From: Synchiropus splendidus
Taxonomy: Eukaryota > Chordata > Actinopteri > Syngnathiformes > Callionymidae
Direction: 5' to 3'
NCBI RefSeq assembly: GCF_027744825.2
Contig: NC_071335.1
Location: 12,351,501 to 12,415,500, forward strand
Length of the DNA stretch: 64,000 nt
Part shown: piece after piece, positions 45,679 through 60,535 of the stretch
How positions within the stretch are numbered: the first letter of the stretch is position 1
Layout of the letters: each line of letters begins with the position of its first letter
The notes under the pieces: generated by a model
The model's database searches: none
What the model was told of the DNA's origin: nothing
What the model saw: the letters and a program-made list of their open reading frames with translations, nothing else
Position numbers and translations under genes: made by a program

Positions 45679-48600
45679 TGAAAGGAAGGCTTGTATGAGC
45701 CGCCATCGGTGTGTGTACATACAGTATATGAGCACATGTGTGTCTGTGTTTAACCCATTTACGTAACCGGCGAGGTCCTTGAGTTCAAGCAAATTTTAAA
45801 GACTGCGCGTGAGCCAGGAAAGCCCAAAAAGCTATAGGAGGAGATGAATGGGGGCAGGAAAGGAACCTCTGCCAAAATGTAAAAACTTAGGGATGAGGTA
45901 GGCTGAGTGCTGATGGGGAAGACAGAGAGGAGGCAGAAAGGAGGATATATAGGGGCAAAGATGAAGGCGCACTTCTTCTTACGACTACAAACGCTTACTA
46001 CAAAAGAAGGGGGCGTTAGAATCCGTTAGAATGAATATGGGAGGAAGATGTTTCTTGTCACAAAGATTGAACGTTCCTCCAAGGGCAGACAGTTTATTGG
46101 CTCAAAGACAATTTATGAAGAGATTAGGACATGGAGAGATTTATCACCGATGATGACGGCAGGCTACGGACCAGAGATAACTGTGAGAAACTGTCAGAAG
46201 AACCAGACAAGGAAGACAGAAAAGGCACAGAGGTGACAAAAGTATAAATTAGAGGAGAGGGGAAGAGAAAAGAAATAGGCAGAAAAGCTCATTTCTGGTG
46301 GGACTCCAAGAGCCAGCATCTGTTTGGCTGGGGCTCAGAAAAGTCTAGTGTTTCACCCTGCAGCGCCCGGGGGAATGCTATTCCAGGCTGCATGGGCTTC
46401 TATGAAAAACAGCTTTATGTGGAAAAGGGGAGATGAAGGGAACCGGAGAAAGACAGGCTACAAGGGAAGGAAGGAGAGCGGGAGTGATGGGAAGGAAGGA
46501 GGGAGCAGCAAGAAAAAGTGAGGGATGCTGATGTCGGTGTCAGAAAATGAGCAAATATCTCCGATTTTTTATGATCATATTGGTTAACACTTAAGACCAA
46601 TATATGGATAAAAAAAAGGGACCATGAAGTCCATGTGTCACATGTTTATATGATTTAAATCATTCCCCAGCGCATCCGGGACACATTCACAGCTGCACTT
46701 GAATAACCTGTGTTGGTAATAACCACAGCAACCAAAGATGTTGTGGTGACCTCACTACAGTCGGAAATATAAGGGGTCAAAGAGATAGCCATCATTTTTG
46801 TTTTACATATCTCAGCTAATCTAAACACTGGACAGCCAGAAGAACAATCACTCCCACACACACATACACACTTGTTCCCTGTCCCTCCTCTACATCTGGG
46901 CAAGGCCAGCTGTGTTGTGGCTCTCAGCCACGGGCCCCCTCACCTGTCAGTCAGACATCTGAAACACCCCAGGGGACAACAAACAGCTGGCAGACAGGTG
47001 TCTTTGCCCTCTAGCTCCCATACGAACACCTGAGTACATGTCTCGCTGTGTTTATTTGTGTGTGCTCAGATAATTAGGTGTCGGTGCATCGTGAGTGAGG
47101 ACAGTGCGGACAGACACAAACAAACGCATCATACTACATCTGAGGATGGTGGTACTCTGAGAAACATGGGTTGAGTCAATCGGAGTCTGGTTGCACAAGC
47201 CACAACCGCCGCTCAGATGGGCTCGACATAATGGATGATGGTGGTACCGGGTGTGTTGTGCGTCGCAGTGGGTTATGGCATTAAAGCGGGGTCCAGAGTT
47301 TAATCAAAAGCAGAGACTCTTTTCGCTGGAGAAACAATCAGGGAAAGCGGAGTTTATATGAGCTAATTGATGGAACGAGGGAAGCGGGGAAGACGGATGA
47401 AAGAGCGGGATCAGTTGGAAGGGAAGAAAATAAACAGACGTGGGGAGTTAGGGCATCGAGATTGATTGTCTTTCTAAAAGAATGAAACAAGAAAAGTGTT
47501 TTTCTCATTTCAGAATATATAGTTCTCATATACTTACTGCAGTGCTTCAGGAGTCAGTGCTTCAAGTTTCAAACTCCTACATCGATATCAACAGTGGAGA
47601 CTTATTTATTTATTATATTTTATAAATATGTTTCTACTGTAAAAAAAAATGTACAAAGATTGGGGACTATTTTGTGACTCACTCTCATAACTGTGGCCAC
47701 AAATAGGTCCAGCTGGTGAGCAGGCGCTTGCATGGCTTGGCTGCAGCCGATGACATTATTGATATGTGGAGAAATGAGGGGCTGAGGGAGCTCAAGGTAG
47801 AATCAAATACAGAAAAGTTGATGAAACATTCACCAGAAGTTTTAATGTTAACTCCACTCCATTTGATTTGAGAGTACACGAGTCACAGTTGACCCTCAGT
47901 TTGGTGCGAGTAATAGGTGCCATTATCAATTCTATTACTACGTAACAGGATTGATAATGGAATCCCATTTGAGTGGACCAACCGACCTCCCTCACTCCAT
48001 CCTTCTCTCTATCACCCAATTGATGACCGTGCTGGCTCACATAAGCTTCTACTGTCCAGCTTTGTATGATCAGCTTTGAAGGGATTTCATTGGTTTTAAG
48101 GCATTTTGCTTGACAGATCTGGATTGCCGTTGAGCAAAGCAGCTCCCTTAAACAGCAGAAATGAAAGCTGCTTGGCTTGGCAAAACATACGTAACAGATG
48201 AGCAGGCTGAAAAGCCGGGGAGGAGTTTTAAAATATTAATACTGACCTATAGACTAAAGCCAAAGATTTCCCAATATATCGTGTATATCAAGTCAGTATT
48301 TACTCTTTAATCCTATGGAGGTGGATGACGATGATGCTTCATGAGAAAGGATGAATGATGCATGACTTAATTACTCCACAGTTCGCTAGGATGTTTTTCT
48401 AAAAGCACTTTAAACAAGTGCATAAATAAAAGCACATAATCATTCAACCATCGTGTTCGTCAAATAAATTGTCACAATGAAGTATCAAGGCCGAGTGCAG
48501 TCGTGCAGGCTCAAACACATCATTTCTCTTTTCCATTCAACTCCCTCTTTTTGAAATTTCACTCTCTAAGTGAATTTATTGATGCCTGCAAGTCCATTAG

Positions 48601-50658
48601 ATGGAGCTTTCATTGTGTTTTTTTTTCACTGCTAAGGTCCACGAGGATGAGAAAGGGGGTGGCGATCGTGATCGTGAACTGCATAGGAATCCAAATCTGA
48701 AGGTGAAGAGACAGCTGGTGAATGCAATCCATTTTGACTGGACATTGTTTATTGTGTTTTTAAGTGTGATTAAGATGGAAAATACTGAAACATTCACACT
48801 TCATTAGAAATGAACAAGCAGTTAAATGGTTCATAGTACGGTACATTTTGAGAACGCGAGGGATTTCAAAGCAGGTTAGTGTGAGCCGTATTAACTGTTT
48901 TTCTTGCTGTGGATTTAAAAAGTAAACACAGCATCTTTTCTATTTGACAAGAGTTGGAACAGAATCAAAGAAAAATGAGGAAACAGGACATGAGAGGAAT
49001 TAAAGAACTCTTGCGAATAAATATAGGAATGCCCAGTGGAAGCACTTATATAAATACTTGTGACCATGGTCCAACATCACAACTAGCACGGTGGAATTGT
49101 CATCTCACATCTATGTTTAAACTACTGCTGCATTCTGGTGCTGCACTCAACCTACTGTGCAGCACCAGAACACCAGGCTTACTGTACACTCCAGCACATG
49201 TATCAGAGGAGAGAAAATCTTCTCTAACAAAGAGAAACCATATGGGCCCATAGCATGAATGAGTTGGATGTTTTAATGAGCCCACTCGAATAAATATTCA
49301 GAAACCATCTGCATTCATCAACAGCCTTCTTATGAGAGATGAGCCAGCCATATGACTTCACTTATCCACGGCCTTGGTCTGGGGATAGTGACAAACTAAT
49401 AATCCTCCCTTTCCTGCAATTATCCACCTCCCTCTGCGCCGGAGAGTCTTTCTTCTCTTCAGATTGTTTCTCAGCCTCCACCAGGATACCACTTTATTCT
49501 AGAGTTAGAAGCAGTACTGAGCCAAAAAGGACAAGACAGAATTGTCAGTACATTAATGATCGCGCCATCAATCTCGTAGCAGCTTTGGTATTAGCGCACA
49601 CGTGGACAAAATCAATGTGCGTGATCAATAAACCTCTGAACTGTTTGAGCCGGTGGTCCAGGCTGGGCTGAATTTAAACTGCAGTAGGAGCCAGTACGCC
49701 GCTCATGTGCAGCAACAGATGCTCTACATCCTCCTGCTTCAGCTGACAAACAGCGGATGATGATTAATGTGGCTTATTGACAGGCTAATGTTGAACCTGA
49801 GTTATGAGAAACTGTTTAGAGAGAACAAGCTGGGATTACAGAAGTGGGGCAACACAATGGTGCATGTGATGTGCAAAGCTGAAATGATCAAAAATAAACT
49901 TGGTGCTTAAGGGCAAAGAGACTTAAAATTTCAACTACACTCTATTTGACTAGAGATTTTGTTCATCTGTGTTCTGCTTTATGGGAAATATAAGCTAACC
50001 TCTGATCCTATGCTCATGTTTGGCTTTACTGAAGCGGCTTTTGATTTTGTGCATATCAAACATGCAGTGATCCTTTCAGTGATTCAAGTCACATGACATG
50101 AAGGCTGTAAAGCTTAAAGTAGATGTTTAAAAATCTTTTGACAAAACTTCATTTGCCTATTTGTTACATCTTAATCTGTTAATTAAAACACATAAAAACT
50201 CTCTAATGGCAAACAATTGTGGATACATCTTTAATGATCAGTCATTTTGGTGGGATTTTGAGTGAACATTCTAGGCTAAAATCTAGTCTGACAATTATCA
50301 GTGATCTAAACTGAACAATTGCAGCCCAATATGCTACTAACACACAGAAGAATAGATTTAAGTTTATTCATGTCAACGTTAAGAGTAACTGACATGAAAC
50401 AATAACTCAAAATGAAAGAAGCAACATGTTATAAAAGTCACACTTCTGACCAATATTGTTCAAACTTCTAAAAGAGCTGACCACTGACAGGTCTTTTCGC
50501 TATGAGAGAACCAACAACTTCATACTACAGCACTCCTTGAGTTCATTTTGAAAAACTAGCTGAGAGCGGAGGGCAGAAGTGATGAGGCCAAGCAGATCAA
50601 ATACAACAAGGAGAGCCTTCTTCAGATTAATTCTCCTCTTCCTGCACACTCCAAACAC

Positions 50659-50679
50659 AGACACACACACACACACACA
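50659..50679. repeat. (AC)n microsatellite
   Basis: About ten AC units in the large nfix intron. Confidence 0.85.
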
Positions 50680-52585
50680 AACGTGTATAGATCCTCTAGC
50701 ACGCTTTCGCACGTACTCGGCTTACGCTACCTTTGTCACCTCCCACACAGTGGTTATCTTCAAGAACACAAAACCCACAAGATCCCCTGCCCAATTTCCA
50801 TGCATGAAGCCTAAATAGAGCTGTAAGTAGGCATTAAGCCTGATGGGAAGAAAGGGAACATGAAAAAGAGACATCGTAGGAAAGGATGGTGGCAAGTAAA
50901 GAGAGTGGGAGGGAAAGGGGGAAGGAAACAGGAGGTGGATTTCTATTTAGCACTGTGACTTTCATCTCTTCTTTACAACATACTTAGGCAAGGTTTTTTA
51001 GGACGGTATGCGTACTCTGGTCTGTGCGCACATGAATGCACCCCCTCCTAGCACAGACAGAAAAAGACACAATGAATCCTCTGTACTTTTTTGCACAGGG
51101 GACACACACACAAAAAGAACTGCAATCCCAGTTGGACTTAAGAGCATTTTGGTCTTGAGCCAAGGAATCTGAAATAATACTCTGCAGCTCACAATACTTT
51201 ATGTAACTTTTTTTTCTATTCAGAGATTAGCAATGATCTCCTTTCACTGTTAATGCTCCAACCAGTCTGACTGGTCTGAAGTTTAGACTGGAAGCAGTCC
51301 AGGAAATGAGCCAAGGGCAGCACTGGGCAACAGTCCAGAGAGAAAAGTTACCTCAGAAATACACACCTGATTTAATCCTCCATCTGACCAATGTTTTTGT
51401 AATCCCTTCCCCACAGGATATAAGACAGTTGGGAGATCAAATCCTCTCTGCCAGCCCGGTAGGAACCGCAGAAACATATTTAGAAGTGATAGATTACTAA
51501 TCAGTTGCTTCAAACTAAACGAACAGGAAGTAGTCATTTGTTCTGAATAAGGTTTTATTGGCTGTAGTGCACAAGACGATTAAGTCAATGACCTGTGTGC
51601 AAAGTGTTGGAAATACCTGGCTTCATCTGTTTGGAATTATTAAACTGGGATTTTCCTTAAAAGAAAAAAAAATTACATGGTTGCAGTGTGCAGCAGAGTC
51701 TGGTTACTTATGTTTGACTTTCTGTAACAACAATTTGGGTCTAGATGTTTCTGTTTTGACCTCTAACTCATCAAACTATAGCGATTACAAAAGAGCAGAA
51801 AGGAAACTTCAGCTTAGACATTATAAAGGAGATGTTCCTGCAATATTTACTCTTGTTTAATTATGTACTCTCAAGTAATAGTATTCAAAAAGTTGTGTTT
51901 AAAAATATAATTCAAATTTTTAAATAAATTCATTTTAAGCTAGTGGGTAAACTGTGGTTAGAAAGTCCAATAAGTACCATGGCTGACCAAAGGCACCGAC
52001 CGGGCCATTTCAATACAGCTCACCAAGCACAAACACTGTCACAACATCACTGATGCATTCTCACTCTAATGGGCCTAAACAGTGGGCTGCCTGTATGTCA
52101 GCTGCCTTCAGTCCAGCCCAGTCAGTCACCCTGAGGAAGGAGAGCTCAGCAGGACTGTAGCTGCAGAAGCCCACCTGCTCTGAGTCAATAGGACCCCTCA
52201 TACAGCACACTCTGTAGAGTCAAGCGAATATTAATCAGACATACAAAGGCAGACAAAGACAAACGTAGACACGCAGTGAATACCCCATTAAACTCTCACA
52301 CTCCCTAACTAACTCTTTCATCCCCGCAGATAGATAGAAAGCGGAAGGAGGCAGAGCTGTGATAAAGGCCCAGACAGGAGTAAAGGAGGGTGAAATGGGA
52401 GGAGGAAGGAAGGGAGGAGGAACGTTTCCTGGATAGACAGGGAAGGCAGGATATATAAGAGGGCAAGGAAAACACAGTGGTGGTTTGTCTCAAACAAAGG
52501 TGGCACCCAGTTAAAGGCTGTGGTAAAGGAGGTGATGAGAACATTGGCCTGCAGTCTCTGATAGTGCATACATTAGAAAAGAGCT

Positions 52586-52635
52586 AGCAGTGCTTTTAAA
52601 ACGGCTGTTTTAAAAGCAGTTTTAAAAGCACTGCT
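52586..52635. repeat. Perfect 17-bp inverted repeat with nested AAAAGC/GCTTTT copies
   Basis: The arm AGCAGTGCTTTTAAAAC (52586-52602) is followed after 16 bases by its exact reverse complement (52619-52635). The spacer contains another GTTTTAAAAGC (52607-52617), which can pair with the left arm instead. Another GCTTTTGAAACTGCTTATAAAA follows. The segment could form alternative hairpins in DNA or RNA. Confidence 0.85.
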
Positions 52636-55600
52636 TTTGAAACTGCTTATAAAATGAAAGAGGATTCATATTAGCTGATAGCGAGCAAGGTGTGGGGACA
52701 AATTTGGCAATGCAGTCACATCTCTTTCAATGTTGTTTTAAGAGTCACAAAGTAGACGTTGTTGTCCAGTACTAGTATGCAGTATGTCCCTGCGCCTGTG
52801 GGTAATTAATTTATTTGCAGTGGCAGAGGGAACACAGATGAAAGGTTGACTGAAGCAAATAGTCTTCCGTTTTAGTGTCTTGATTTTCATGCTTTCAGTT
52901 GGCAAAGTTGTGATGTGAACTCGTGAATTCCAACAGTATCTCAAACAGGTGCGGCGTCTATTTGGATGAACATGCAATGCTGCTTTAAATGGACCATGAC
53001 TGCTGTTTTCTGCAGTTTGTACAGAACCTGAATCCAGATTTCAGAGCAATAAACAGCTAACAAGATGTTTGTCACTCTTTTGTTCAAACTTATCAGTGAC
53101 CTTTTCCTTCTCAAAGCCATTTTCTTTCACTTGACTCTCTCGCTCACTTCATCTACACCCCTTCCGTCGACCTATTTATTTTTCCCTCTCCCCGGACAGT
53201 CGAGCTTGTCAGTCCTGTGATAATGTTGCCATTGTTCATAGCAACATAAAATGTATCGCGACGTCTGCTCAATCAATGTTTCCTGGTGAGCAGATAGTGC
53301 ATGTCAGGAAGTGGCCAGGAAGGTGCATGTCACTGTGTGCGCTGATGTATGTAATGCAAGTCTGTCTGCAACGTGAACAAGACTGATAACAGAAAAGCTT
53401 TCTCTCTGGTGAGCATGGCCCTGCTTTGGTTGAAGTGTAAGCAAGCATAACATAAGGCTTTGTCGGGAACAAGTGGCTCCTCTTTCATAGTGAAAAATGC
53501 CCTCCCCTCCCATCCAAAATAAAAGGCTGCAAACATTACCTTTGTGCACTAAACAAGTTTCAAACAATAAAAAAAGAACTACCATTTTCCCTCCACTCAT
53601 TTCACCCTCACCCTCAGTGTAACATTTGCTCCTTCTTTCCTTCACTTCTAATACCGGAATGAAAAATCTGCAAGTGCAAACCATCTCAAGTTGCTGGATT
53701 CATCTCTCATGAACGTGTAATGCTCCATTAACGCTGCGCTGAAAGGCGCTTGATGCCAACACTGCTCCTAATCCTATTGCTGAGGGAGAGGAGGACGAGC
53801 GAGCCAGTCCGAAACCAGTGATAGGGGATTGGAAGTGGTCACATAGTGGAATGCATTTTGTGAAAAACAAAATACATTCCCAAAAAAGGCACATGGATAT
53901 TGTTGGACAGATATGAAGGGCGCACTTTTAAAAATGTATTGACATTTATTAGTCAAAGCGGTGGAAACAGAGGTATTGATGCAAACTCACATTTCAACTT
54001 CGACAACTGGATAATACACTTTGGAGTGATGGAATGCACGCAGTTCCAGTTTATGAGACAAGGCAGAGAAATATTTTCTTCATTGTCCTTTGGCATTTTA
54101 TTAGTTTGTGATTGACAATTCTCATTTGGGTTAGAGCAAAGACAAAAGCGGCTTGGTATGGTGGATAGTTTTGACAGGTGTTTACCGTTTTTCAATCACA
54201 ATAGAGAAGATTCATGACCAATGTCCTTAACCTCTAACCATTCAGGTTTTTCTTCTTTGGGCTTCCTTCATGCCAGAAGTGATTTCCAGCCTGTGCCAGG
54301 TGAGTGCGTGTCCTCACATACATGTGCGTGAAGGTATTTCATAAAGTGAAAGCAGGTTGAATAATCTGATATATCACTCGTGTTATTACGCCATTATCCA
54401 GCTGGGAGTCGTTTTCAGACATTCAGTGTGGAAAAAAAGGAAGAGTCAGAGTGGGGTAGGAAAAAGGGAGGTAAGGTGCAAGCTGACATCTGCCTGGCTT
54501 ATTTTCACCTCACATGCTCTTCAACCATTCACTCTTTCATGAAGCGGGAAGAAAAATGACATTACTCATCAGACAAAGGCAAACATCCAAACCACATAAA
54601 TCCCTTCACAACAGCCAGCTGACACTTCTTCGCTTATCTGAGGCGGTGCGTGTGTGCATGCGTGTGTCTGAGTTATATGCTCAGGGTTTATTTTTTTCAC
54701 AGGCCTTTGGTATCACACAGAGAGCTGTTGAGAAGAACCCCGTGCCTCTGCCAGGTTCCTCCACACAGAGAGATATTAAGGCGTCTCACACTCATAAACT
54801 GGCAGCCTTAGGTTTGTGTGGATGAAAGAGCGATGCCTAGATACGCAAAACTCTTGCACACATCTGACAGAAAACACAGTCCACATTGGCTCAACCCTGT
54901 GGGCGTCTCAGTCATACATACATACAACATATGCAGCATCAGAGAGTACCAAAACAGCACAGACTCATTTGACAAATTTAAGTAAATAGCAGCAAACAAG
55001 GGATTATTTTTGGCAGAGCAGGCAGCAGTCCATTCCAAGAAGAGAGGGTCCAAGGAGGATAGAGGGAGAGTGGAAATCACATAAACAGATGTTGTTAAGT
55101 CAATATCGTATGTATCATTACTCATTCAGACAGAGGACTCTCTTACTCGTCCACACTAATGTATCACATGACCATGGAACCCATAAATAATTCCTTCATT
55201 TGTTCGAGCAGCTTTGTAAGCCAGTCAGATGTTTCATTTCATTTTTTCTAGATAGCACACCCTTAACCACTTTTACATTTAAAAAATCGTCCTCATCCAT
55301 TATTACCTCATCTCGTTCCAACACTGAATTAAGTATCAAAAAAGTACGGTCTCCGTGACAACAGCATGAACACAGCCTATATGTGTGTGTTGCTACCCTC
55401 CGACACATGAGCCTAAACATATAGCAACAAATGACTTGGGGAATTCATCATGTTCATATCAGATGTAGCAAGGAGCAGTGAGGAAAGGCAGCAGGATCAG
55501 CCTGCAGCTGGCATAAACTGACCCAGTATAAGTGGACTTGTAATCCCAGTGGATCTGAACTATGTTTACTGTCAGTACTGTGTGGTGTGAGACTGTCTGC

Positions 55601-58600
55601 ACAGCTGCCTTTTTCCATATTGCTTTTAATGCAGCTCCAGAAACATGCTGCAGCCATGACCTCTCATCTTTTGACTTTCAGTGAGGTCAAATAGATTTTG
55701 TGGTCACTTTCAATTGCTGCTTTTAAGGAATGAAATCAATAATTCAAACATAAAGGGAGGCCAATTTTATGTGCTTATTGAACACATCAATTAATCTAGA
55801 GCAACCACAGCATGGTGCAAACGTTACTCCCAAACATACATCCTAATCTTGGTTTCCCAGGTCATCAGGGGATTAGTCTACTGCTGGAGCTGGAGAGGCC
55901 ATGACTTCTACAGTTTGATCTGAGAGTCAACTTAGGTTAATCAAATGAAGTCACATTTGAGGACATGGGAGCAGGAGTTCACCGAAGCAGACGCATGCTA
56001 AGCCTAGAGGTCACAACAGGCTGCAAGATACAGACTGGGCATGTGGTATAAATGAGATATGAAAACAATGTTTGAATGTGAAATAAGACATTCTGCAGCC
56101 ACTTTAAAGAACTGAAGATAAAAGTTTGTTTTACCCCACCTGAAACAGGAGTAGGTGGTCTCTCTTTTGCCGCCAAAAACTTTGGGGAGGTCCAAGTCAT
56201 GGGAAGCAAAGTCTTAAAGATGCACTTGAGAGATTTTATTATTTCCTTTCATGACCGTTACAAACTTTTCCTAGTCACATAAGCGTTGCGTTTGGATCCA
56301 AACACACAAGCCATCTTTTGCTCTCTCTCTCTGCTACATCATGATCCTGTTCCCAAAGTGTCACAGCCAATCAGTGTTCAGGCAATCCAAGTCTAGAATC
56401 TATTCAACGTCAGTGAAAAGCTCTGCTGCATGAGGAGTCAAATGAAAACTGGTGTTTAATTGATACAGAAACCATGATTATTGGCAGGGAAGTTGGTGGT
56501 GTTACTGCTGGAGAACCCTCCAGGAAAACATTTACTGACCTATCCTAACACCTCCACGGATGTGCGACGGTGTGTGTGTGACTGAGAAGCAGAAAGAGGG
56601 AAAGTGAATGTATTGGCCCCCTGCTGCTACCTCTGGGAGTAGCCATGCAAGCGCTGAGTGACAGACGCTGCTTAGTGTCTTAATGGAGGAGAGGGAAGGC
56701 CAGCCAAACCACAGCCTCCAGACAGGGATCACACAGCCTGTAATTATGGAGATGTTAAAGTTGTGTGCGTGTGTCTCTCTCTGTGTGTGTGTGTGCTTAC
56801 GAGAGAATGAGCATGAGCAGAGTATCCCGTCAGAATCCTCATCCAGCAAGTCCCTCTTTAAGATGTATGCGTGTATAAATCGACACCTGTGCTAGTTTCT
56901 TATGTGGGTTACTCTGTTAAATAATAAATTTAATAGGAGGAATATAAACAAGTGAATGTAATGTCTCGCAGGTGTAAGGTCCAGTAAACTGCATTGTTGA
57001 TACAGTGATTTATGTGTTTTCCTTTCCACCAAAAACAGCAGTACTTTTCAATAGGACAGAACAATAGGCACAGAAGTGCTTCTTGCTGAAGCTGTGGCCA
57101 TTGTCTCAACCACCAAATGTTACTGTAACTGTGCTCAATTGCTGAAACCACATATTTACAAACAGTGGGGTAAAGCTGCCTCTCTGTGACTCATTAGCCG
57201 AGTGGAACACACTTGCACTTTTGACTCTTGCCCACTTCTTTCTGCAGCACAGCCAAGAGCTAGGGAGGGAAGAGTATGGCGGGATGAAGGGAATGACAGG
57301 GTGTGGACAGAATGAATAACACACATGCAAACTTGGCTGCTATTAGCGTGTGCATAAACATGTGCATGTGTGCATATAAATACTTGTGATTTTAAAACCA
57401 GGCAGACTAAAACTGCTGTAGTTTTATTGGCAGGCATACAGAGCTGGCAGAAAAAATAGAATAAATAAGCAAAGCAGGATGAACTTCAATACAAATGTGT
57501 TCAACCAAATAGTGGTGCGGATCTGTAAACAAGATCTTTTAATGAAATCCCCAGATCTACGAGACCCACGATCGAGCATATGATAACTATTTAACAATGA
57601 CAAAGCATTTTATTTAGAGAAACAGTTTCAGGCTTTAAAGGTAATAATACAACTATGTGATCATTCTCAATGACCTGCAACAGTGATAAACTGACTCCTG
57701 AGAATCCTTGTCGCACAGATGCCCATTAGTCAACACTGCAAGTTGAGCCACTCAAGAGCCTGCGACTAAAGCGCTAATCAATGTCTGATGATAAAATGAT
57801 CTAAACCCTGGAGACCATTTCTCATTTTGTATGTAAGTAAACAGATGTGCTGTCGTTTGACACTTCAACTGACCTTGGTAGTTGTGCGCACATGTGTGTG
57901 TGGTGAACCACATCAAAGAGCAGGGGGCGGCTCAGTTGTTATGACCTCTGACCCTGGCGTGCTCCGACACACATGAAGGCGGAGGGGAAGACACAGTAAA
58001 ACATGACCTCCCTCCTACTTCACACACACAAAGAATCGTCTGGAACACATGTTAACAAGCTTCAATTTACAGCCAGAAAAACATACTTGGAAAGAAACAT
58101 AGCAATTTGTCTTGTTAACTTTTATAGAGCTGTGAGCAGAGGCACACAAGTGGATCTTTGTAGTGCATATGCTATCTCTGGAAAATGGTCACACTCTTCT
58201 ATTCTTCTGCCCACTCTGTGTCCTTTTGTTTAATACACAGCACCTTATGGTGGAATGCACAGAAGTGAAATCTGTTATAAGACGAGCAAGGAATCAGAAA
58301 CACATTTTTAATGAGGTCTATTTTTGTGAAATTTACAAATTAAAATTCTTGTCAGTAACTACAGGAAAACTCTCTTTTCCAGCAATTTTGACATTCTCAC
58401 TTTGTCAATTGCTTCACAGCTTGTTTGTTAACTTCAAGGTCTCACACATGAAAGGTAGAAAAACTAAAGAAACTGTCAAAAAACAGTGATTTTCTTTTTA
58501 AGCGTGACTTTTCTCCTCGACATGTCAAATAGCACATTAAATGTCAAATACTTTTCTGTCGAACTGAATGTGAATGCGTGGTCATACATGTGTGGCGCAG

Positions 58601-60474
58601 TGTTCATTATTAAAACATCAAACTGGTTTGTCATGCGTGCAGAATGCATGAGTCATTCTTTGTGCGTATGGGTGTTTTGACATGTTTATGCAACCTGTGC
58701 AGCCCTAGCTCTGCGCATGACTGTGTAAGTGCGTGTCTACACATGTGCGCTTCACCGAGCTACAGCTGCAACAACGAACAGCCCCCTGAATTTTCAGAAA
58801 TTCAGTCACAAAGCACTATGAAAATGAATAGCAAAAAAAGTTGATCATGTGATTTGCCATGGTTTCTGATGATCATAGCGCCGACAGCTACAGTAACAAA
58901 AACACGTCTCCTGCTGACAGCACGGCTGTTTGCACAAGTGAAAAATATGTCTGTGCATGTATACTTACCGCTCGACATTAGATTATATTTGCATCACATT
59001 TTAATCCCAGTGCTTCTGGGCCACACTGCAAATCCATGCTCATATACAGTACGATAACATGTATGTGATTCTTTGTGTGTGTGTATATAAAGCGGCCCTT
59101 GACAGCAACTGGGGGCGGCGGCGGGGCGGACGGTGTGTTTGCATTGGCACCGGTTCAGCATTCCACATTCTTCTGTGATATTCAGTCCTGTGACCTCAGG
59201 AAACCCGCCCTACAGAGAAGCTCCGTCTCTTTTGCTTACATTTGTTCCCTTTCTTCTTGCAGCATTTTTCCCTTCTGTTTCAGACGCTTTCTTTCTTCCT
59301 GCTTTCTTTGCACCACACTTAAACGCTACAAACTCATTTAATCCAAAACATCCAGGTGTTTACTATTTCCTGATATCTATTTTATTTTTCAGCGCTTGAT
59401 AATATCAACACACATACAAGTTTTCAAAACACTTGAAGCTCACAACGACAAATGCTCTGTGGAAGTGAATTGACAGACTTTGTTTCTGGCTCCTCCCTCT
59501 TTTCGCTTCAGCCCTGCCTACATACCCACACAGACGTTTCACCTAAGATGACCCTGCGACCGGAGGCCAGGCAGCTCCTCCTCCTTCCCTTCCTCCCTCT
59601 CTCCTGAAAGCCAACCTTCCTTCTCACTCTCATAACTTGGGCTGCAAGCTGCAAAACACACTAGAACACATGGACACCACACCTGCAGAATGCGGAGGGC
59701 AACTCTAAGACTGAGGAGGGAGCTTTGGTAAAAGCAACTATGTAAGGATCAAGGGCATTTGCCAGCAATACATCTACTAACAAGTGAGCAAAATGAGTTT
59801 GTTTTTGCTCAGTGTTTCTAAAATGAAAGCAAGATCGACTTCTTGGGTGCGATCCAGAATCCAAAAGAAGCCGGAGTGAAAGATAATCATTGTAGACAGT
59901 AATACTCTCCTGTGACCCCCCCATCAAAGGAGGCCTTCCAGTGTTCGACAGAAGCTCTCCAATGTGAGCAGGGTGTTTGACCCACTTACATTAGCGCAGG
60001 ACAAAACTGGGGTTAACTAAGGTGAAGGGTGGAGCCACAAGTCCTCCCTCTTATCTCCTCACACCCACTTCTCTTGAATGTGCATCTTTATAAGGCATGA
60101 GTGTGCGGCATCAACGCCAGCGCGGTGCAGCCAGTAAAGTAAACAAGGCAGAGCAACTGAAGACACATCAACCTATGAAAATTATTTATCAAGAAAAAAT
60201 GTTAGAAAACATTTCGCTACTTTGTTTAATGTACCATATGAGAACAATCAATGATAAATACAGGGTCAGGTGGGTAAGGCAAATAAGAGGGTCCAGATGA
60301 GGCCCAGAGGTTCACAAATCAAGTGATTGGTGAAGCGGAAAAAGAGTATTCTCACATGCGTGACTTGTCTTATGATCATTAAAATACATGCACAGAAATA
60401 CATGTCAAAATCAGCCTCATGAATGAACAGCTGGGCTGGAACTTGAAGGGATTCATTTCGAAGCACATATAAAC

Positions 60475-60535
60475 TTTCAGCGCACCAACTCCAGCGGCAG
60501 CACATGACACAATGTGATGTCATAACAAAAACAAA
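60475..60535 (+). repeat. Dispersed repeat copy B (partner at 18487)
   Basis: It shares TTTCAGCGCACCAA.TCC and ACAATGTGATGTCATAA with 18487-18550 in the same orientation and with similar spacing. Confidence 0.5.

Noticed and set aside
57156..57437. Cys/His-containing minus-strand frame in the large intron
   Set aside because: The residues are not spaced as a metal-binding domain. The frame partly reads GT-rich repeat DNA.
59080..59240. TATATAAA followed by a GC-rich stretch, as a possible promoter
   Set aside because: The TATA-like string is part of a GTGTGTGTATATAAA run. No start codon context or coding exon follows that could be supported.
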